From Larix kaempferi (taxonomy: Eukaryota > Streptophyta > Pinopsida > Pinales > Pinaceae), in the NCBI GenBank assembly GCA_027924585.1, contig BSBM01000036.1, positions 2,728,001 through 2,792,000 on the forward strand: a DNA stretch of 64,000 nt, read 5' to 3'. Below, piece by piece: positions 58,701 to 64,000 of this stretch. The translations under genes were made by a program, and so were the position numbers. How positions within the stretch are numbered: position 1 is the stretch's first letter; the number at the start of each line of letters is the position of its first letter. The notes under the pieces were generated by a model. The model was not told where the DNA came from. It did not search any database and saw only the letters and a list, made by a program, of their open reading frames with translations.

Positions 58701-60408
58701 GACCATAGAAGTAAGTCCATGGGACTAAAATAATGTACAATATGTTAGTACAAAGTGTGAGTGCAAATGCGATCTAATATCTAAGCTATTGTCAAAAAGG
58801 AAATGTCTAATATCTTAGAATCAAGCGATAAAAACTATAATAACTAGGAAACTAGTTTGAAAAAAAAGAAAAATAGTATGTGTTCTAATTTAACAATTAT
58901 GGATAATACCATCACTAGTATGAATTGTCCTAATATCTATAGCATTTTCAATGCAATATTCCAAAGACAATGATTACAGAAAAATATGGACGACTACAAT
59001 ATGCCATACTTGTAGAGCAAGGGATGTTGGTTTCAAAATTTGTACAACATCACGTTGATCATTAAGTTTTGTAAGTTGTATAGTGACCCAGTCAAACAGG
59101 TCTTTATGACCATTTGTGCCAAGCTTGAAACCCCCCAAGGATGAAGCTATATATGGGACCTTCCATACACCATGTCAATATATATTATATATGTTCACAT
59201 GAATATACTCATGTCCATAAGACAACGTGTTACTTTAAATAGCATACCATTTTAACAAGTTGTACTGATGCTTCTTGTGCTTATGGCTTAGGGAGTAGAA
59301 GTTTTGTATATCCTGCACCAAATACGAGTAATCATGGGAAATCAAGATAATAACAAGAATTGGAAAAGCTCAAAAACTAGCATCCCATCTACAATAAGTG
59401 GTGGCATCTTGAAGTTACCCTTACTTGCGCTTTTGTTAAACCTAGATATTTATAGTTTGAATCCTCTCTAGATTCTCTATTTAGATGGAAAGACCTCATG
59501 TAGGGTCCCTCACAACTACATCATATTACAAATATTATTAGTACCATGAAAAATGATGATATGAAGAGATAGAACAGATATTCCAAAACTGTAAAGACTA
59601 CATTATTTTGCTAACAAAATCATGAATTAAAAAACATCATCAATTCATTTATTGCCTTAGCTTGTAGAAAAAATTAGATGAAATCTAACAGATGTAATAA
59701 ATTTTGTTCATCCTAGTTCCATTATAAATAAGAAATGCAAATATTACATTCTAGCATTGTAATACAACAAGTATAGTAAGGTCTTCACTCAATGAATTAC
59801 CCATAAATGTACCATAACTAGATCTAAAACCTAGAAATGTACCATGACTATAACTAAAACCCTCCTAAATCCTAGAATGACACAATTTTACATTTGGCAT
59901 AAATTGGGCAAGGACACATGCCTCATGTGAACTTCCTAATCTCTTTAATACAAGTGATTTATGAGCACCCTAAACTCTCTTGTTATTGGTTTGCATCTTC
60001 TCTCTAGCACACTTATGGATTCTCCCTCCAGTGCACCCATAAATCATCTCTAATACACTTCTTAGGTTGTAATGTTGTGCTACCCTAACATTGTTTTTCT
60101 CCTTGTTTATTACAGGAATTATGGTTTGTTGGTTGGTTCAATTTCATCCTTGCGGTCTCTTATGAACCTCAACATGGTATACAAGAGAGTGTGGGAATTC
60201 CTTACTCATTTCTCTATTGGTTTATACCCACAACTAGGGTTTACGTCCTAGTTTCAACCCTATAGTTTATTGACCTACTATTGTGTTGATTCAATGGACA
60301 TTGATAAAATTATCTTATCAATCTTATCTTTTTTCATCCATAGCTACATGCCCATGGTTTATTGTTAAACATTGAATTGACTAGTGATATTCTTGGTCCA
60401 GTATGCCT
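58701..60408. other. No supportable gene
   Basis: AT-rich intergenic sequence. GAAATGTACCAT with CTAAAACC-type phrases recurs near 59803-59865. No coding frame or RNA gene recognised. Confidence 0.4.
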
Positions 60409-61211
60409 ATAAATAGGATTGTGGAACTTGATTTCAATGAATTTTATCTTACAATATCTCTATGTAAGAATTGCTTGCTTATTTGTTTGTTGTTGATGCT
60501 TAATTTCATTTCACTTTACCCTTGATCAAACTATCATAAGTATTCCATGTCCCGATTGCCTTACCTATTTGATTTTGAACCTCATCTTGCCTTAAGCCAT
60601 TTGCAAGTTCATAATGTATCATTTGTATCTCGAAGATGCATTTGTCTTGAGTCTGTGTACTTGTATTTATGCAAGGAAGGAAGGAACTAGGGTTTTTTAG
60701 GAACAAATTAGAGGATACTTGAAGTGTTAATGTTTGAGTCCTTTTGAGAGATGGACGTAGATCCTAGGGCATGTGACAAAGAAACCCTAGAGGATACTTG
60801 GAGCTATTTGCTTAGAGAGCTTTTGTGAGGCATGCTTAGTGAAATAACAAAATTGGAATTGATGGTGTTGGTGCTAGCTTGTTGTAGATACTTTGGTGTG
60901 GCTCGAGAGCATGGTGGGTATTCATACATGCATACCACCAAGGAAGGTTGCAGGTTGATAGGAGCTCTAGCACTGTTATGAATATACAAGGACATTCTGA
61001 AAATTGTGGGGCAAGAGATAAGATGTGCATAGATCTATAGGATCCACTATGCCTTGCAAATGAAAATGGATCTTAAACATAAATAGGTTTGTGGAACTTG
61101 ATTTCAACGAATTCTATTTGACAATATCACTATGTAATAATTGCTTGCTTATGTTTATATAGTTGGTGCTTACTTTCATTGGATTTTACCTTTTATCAAA
61201 CTGTCATAAGT
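60409..61211. repeat. 133-bp direct repeat pair (60409-60541 and 61080-61211)
   Basis: Both copies share ATAAATAGG, TTGTGGAACTTGATTTCAA, ACAATATC, ATTGCTTGCTTAT and TATCAAACT.TCATAAGTA with moderate divergence, 671 bp apart. The left copy starts in a TATAAATAG box. It may be the R-U5 part of a decayed LTR pair or a local duplication. The 538 bp between them has no recognisable gene. Confidence 0.65.
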
Positions 61212-61647
61212 AAGTGAGAAATGAATAATTCCTTACCTTGTCAGAGGCTTGGAAGTTAGGATAAGATGCTTTAGTTTCATAACAAGCCCCAATAAATTGT
61301 AAAAATTTAGATGACACGCAAGTGGGTTATAGAAAGGCACCACCGTAGCCATTCATTGAGCTCCTCTTTGTTTCAAGAATAATTTAATATTCTCTATTGA
61401 ACAGGGCCAACCACGTGAAGGTGGAAGCTCTTATGGCCCCTCACCCCCCTCACATCACTCTCAATTCCCCATACCCAATGCATGTACTTGAAAAAAAATT
61501 ATGTGCAAACATGCAGATTTCATCATAAACAAACATTTACATTCTTTCAATAAAAGCTAACATTCATTAAACCATTCATTCATTCAGTAGGCAAAAAATC
61601 ATGCATCGCATTATATTATAAAAAATAATTACATAGCATTTTTTCAG
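61212..61647. other. No supportable gene
   Basis: AT-rich DNA downstream of the stop codon of the minus-strand exon set. No polyadenylation signal could be chosen with confidence. Confidence 0.4.
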
Positions 61648-63731
61648 TCACTTCTTTCTAATTTTTTTTCTCTTTACAAAATCAACAAGAAGCTCATCTT
61701 CTAGAACTTGTTGTTCAGTTCTTGGTGCTTCATCAACTTGTCGTGATGTTTGCCTAGTAGAGTACTACTGGCGTGGATTTTGTGGCAAAGGGTCTGGATT
61801 TGCTGCAATAATGTGAAAATGTTACATTGATATATTATGTTATTATAATGACAAGTATTTCATTTAAAAAAAACATTACAAAGGTGTTTTCTTACCTGTT
61901 GTGGCCACATCATGTTCTTCATATTCTTGTCTAGGCTCAACCTGTACAATGTGACCCTCTACATGCTCTGCAGTTGAAACATGGATAAGTACAATTAATG
62001 TTGACCATTTGCAATACTATATATAAAATTGTAGCATATTAATAAATTCATTACCAAGATTCGAAGCATTATCTTCGATTGGTTGTTGTCCATCCTCGAC
62101 ATTAGGTGGATTATTGCTTTCCTACTCAAAACAGAGTCAATATTTTATGGCAATTATTTATAACGAATAGATTGCACAAGTAATAAATCTTCATTAAACT
62201 ACATAGATTTTATATACCTATGCACAAGATGGATCACCAGAAGATTGTGTTTTCCCAGACAAGCTTTTTCAGCAGTCAACAACAACTCCAAATCCGTGTT
62301 GGAAGCCAAGCTTCAAGTCTTCCTCAATGGGCACTTTTCTGAATCGGTCGGCCTGCATATTTGCATAATGTCATTAATTTACCTTTTGTGGTGCAATAAA
62401 ACAAAAATAATTTGCAATTTATTATTTGGATGCATTATTGGTTTTTCGATACTTACAATTCGTGCCACCAAATTCGAATAACCACCAGGCCCAAGTTTGT
62501 GCTGAACAATTTTTTCTTATCTTTCCTTTGTGGAATTTGATGTGTCTGAAGGCCTATGAAAGTGTTGAAATATGTTAGATGTTCCAAATTCGATATAAAA
62601 ATTAATAATAATAAGGTTTAGAATTACATTGTAGAAAGTATTGCATACCTCCCTGTGCCTGGTGGTAGCTTTCCTTCTTTTCTTAGAGCCCTCTCCTTTC
62701 CATCTTCCAATGGGGATTTCCACTCTCGTGCTGGAATCATCGGAGGGCGCTCATACCTAGGTTTCCTTTCTAGGTGAACCCTATATTGGTCCCAGACAAT
62801 CTTCATATGTTGTCCAACCTTCTTTAGGACTGCAGCTCGATCGAAGGTCTCGTTGTCGAATAGGCCAACCAACCGATTAATGAGCTCATATTTTAAAATT
62901 TTAATTTCTTTATCCCACCTTGTGCAGATGATGGTCCCAAATATCTCTAAGGACAAATCATTTATATGTTTATAAAAAACATCATTTCCTGCAAAATGAG
63001 CATGCCATCATTAGTTGAAAAACAATATTTTATCGGTATATTACAATCAAATTATAAACACTAACATTAAAAATGTATAATTACCTAATATCTTCTTTAT
63101 ATTTATTGGAATGAGATCTTCATCCACCAAAAATGTTGTATGTATTGTACTTGTGCTAGTGACACGAGAAGATCTAGGAAATGTTGCTTCAACAATATCA
63201 ATACTAGCAGGCTCTGCATCGACCCCTTCTTCTGCACGATCTGGTGTGCATCGGTCACTAGAAGGTGCACTCACAGCTGGCCTCAGGAGTATCGCCGAAC
63301 GTGTTTCCGAATGTTTAGTCAACAACAATGTAACATAAGATGTACGTGGAGCCTTTTTCTCATGTGACGACTCTCCACGAGCATGATCACTGGGGCCAAC
63401 ACCACCTTGACCACTAGTGTGTGGTCGTAGAAAATCCTGTAAATACAAACCATATTTTATAATTTCACTATCATGTATAAAGTAAAAATTATAAATTTCT
63501 AAATGAATTTATATTATGATTCAAGATTCCGCAACTTACTTTCAAGGCATGAGATCTCTTTACCAAAACATCAGCCTTGGCTCTAATCTCATCTGTCTGT
63601 GGTGGAATGAATAGCAGATGAAGGATATCCTCATTAATTTTTCTCAAGGTCTTCTCTATCATCTTAATCGGGTCTAGAGAAGAACTAATGTCAACATCGC
63701 GCATCAACTCATCCACATCAAAAGATATTTA
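61648..63731 (-). pseudogene. Eight-exon plant transposase (Ptta/En/Spm) family gene with in-frame stops
   Basis: Minus-strand exons with GT-AG borders and compatible phases: 63540 up to about 63728; 63085-63436; 62649-62988; 62457-62553; 62218-62352; 62055-62121; 61896-61977; 61648-61802 (terminal TGA). Together they give about 460 residues. The third and fourth exons carry the family-like core: DKEIKILKYELINRLVGLFD, YRVHLERKPRYERPPMIP, REWKSPLEDGKERALRKEGK, LPPGTGR and HKLGPGGYSNLVARI. This resembles PF03004, a domain carried by CACTA-type plant transposons. The end is basic (KRKKIRKK). Four stops lie inside exons (TAA near 62521, TGA near 62271, TAG at 62218-62220, TAG near 61769) and a TAA at 63729-63731 closes the first. 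At least two look like CAG to TAG. A first exon near 63881-63940 is possible but its phase does not fit. No terminal inverted repeats of a CACTA element were found. Confidence 0.65.
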
Positions 63732-64000
63732 TTTCTCTAACGCTAGTTCATACACTGAATCATTGGTCCGAAACAAAAATATATAAAACATTAATGATGT
63801 GAAGGCAATAGAATGATGAAAAAAGTATATTAACATAGCATATCAATCATGATAAATTCCTAAAATTACAATTAAGTTTACCTGATGCCTCGATTCTGGC
63901 GTCGTATGATCCATAGCTGGGGACTTGCCTCGATCATCCCCCTACCAAAAAGAACTAGGAAAAATTATCAAAATGAAACCAATATATATGAAAAAGACAT
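63732..64000. other. Upstream of the exon set; possible first exon
   Basis: On the minus strand MDHTTPESRHQ ends at CATCAG/GTAAAC near 63881, a plausible donor. Its phase does not join the next exon, so I leave it uncalled. Confidence 0.3.

Noticed and set aside
60506-61030. Minus-strand frames near the 133-bp direct repeats
   Set aside because: Short, overlapping and without motifs.
63111-63367. Two plus-strand frames of 75 codons
   Set aside because: They are shadows of the minus-strand exon 63085-63436, which joins its neighbours in phase.

Overview
The window is plant nuclear DNA made almost entirely of transposable elements in several nested layers. It holds long-LTR Ty3/gypsy chromovirus elements with tRNA-iMet primer binding sites, Ty1/copia remnants, an L1-type LINE remnant and a plant En/Spm-associated gene with spliced exons. 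This fits a seed plant with a large, repeat-rich genome; a gymnosperm is possible but the sequence does not show it. I found no rRNA, tRNA or CRISPR and no clearly functional host gene. Nearly every long reading frame belongs to a mobile element, and most carry in-frame stops.

Layout. 1-6247: AT-rich DNA with two tandem-repeat blocks (51 bp and about 104 bp), then a decayed gag-protease remnant with an unusual Trp/Pro/Gly-rich repeat region. 6248-11771: two sister non-autonomous LTR elements side by side. A carries an intact 355-residue coiled-coil protein; B carries only gag. A single target-site duplication (CGGTT) encloses the pair. 11814-12951: a 1.1-kb element with perfect 31-bp terminal inverted repeats. 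13900-14969: an LTR-like block followed directly by a primer binding site. 15153-21936: element C, another non-autonomous LTR element with a decayed coiled-coil gene resembling that of A, split by a 4.4-kb solo LTR. 21945-22135: an exon-like fragment. 22979-24018: a second terminal-inverted-repeat element. 24772-24968: a copia-type LTR. 25096-27661: an internally deleted copia element on the minus strand. 27847-28152: a tandem array built on the palindrome GTCGGATATCCGAC.

28333-53511 is the main block. The outer Tekay/Del-like chromovirus has a 4.57-kb 5' LTR and is flanked by AGAAGG. Its 3' LTR is split by a second complete chromovirus (38033-49936, LTRs about 3.6 kb, duplication GGAAC). Both gag-pol frames run without frameshift but contain stop codons, several of them CAG to TAG. 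Catalytic residues are also lost: the outer integrase has an Asp to Tyr and a Cys to Gly change, and the inner protease has an Asp to Glu change.

53834-55669: a small deleted copia element on the minus strand, flanked by CTATC. 57880-58700: a LINE reverse transcriptase tail. 61648-63731: eight minus-strand exons resembling the plant transposase (Ptta/En/Spm) family, with intact splice sites and phases but four in-frame stops.

The elements do not act as one pathway. The most unusual content is the A/B composite with its shared hairpin-bearing, C-rich leader, and the coiled-coil protein that replaces gag-pol in two different non-autonomous LTR families (A and C).
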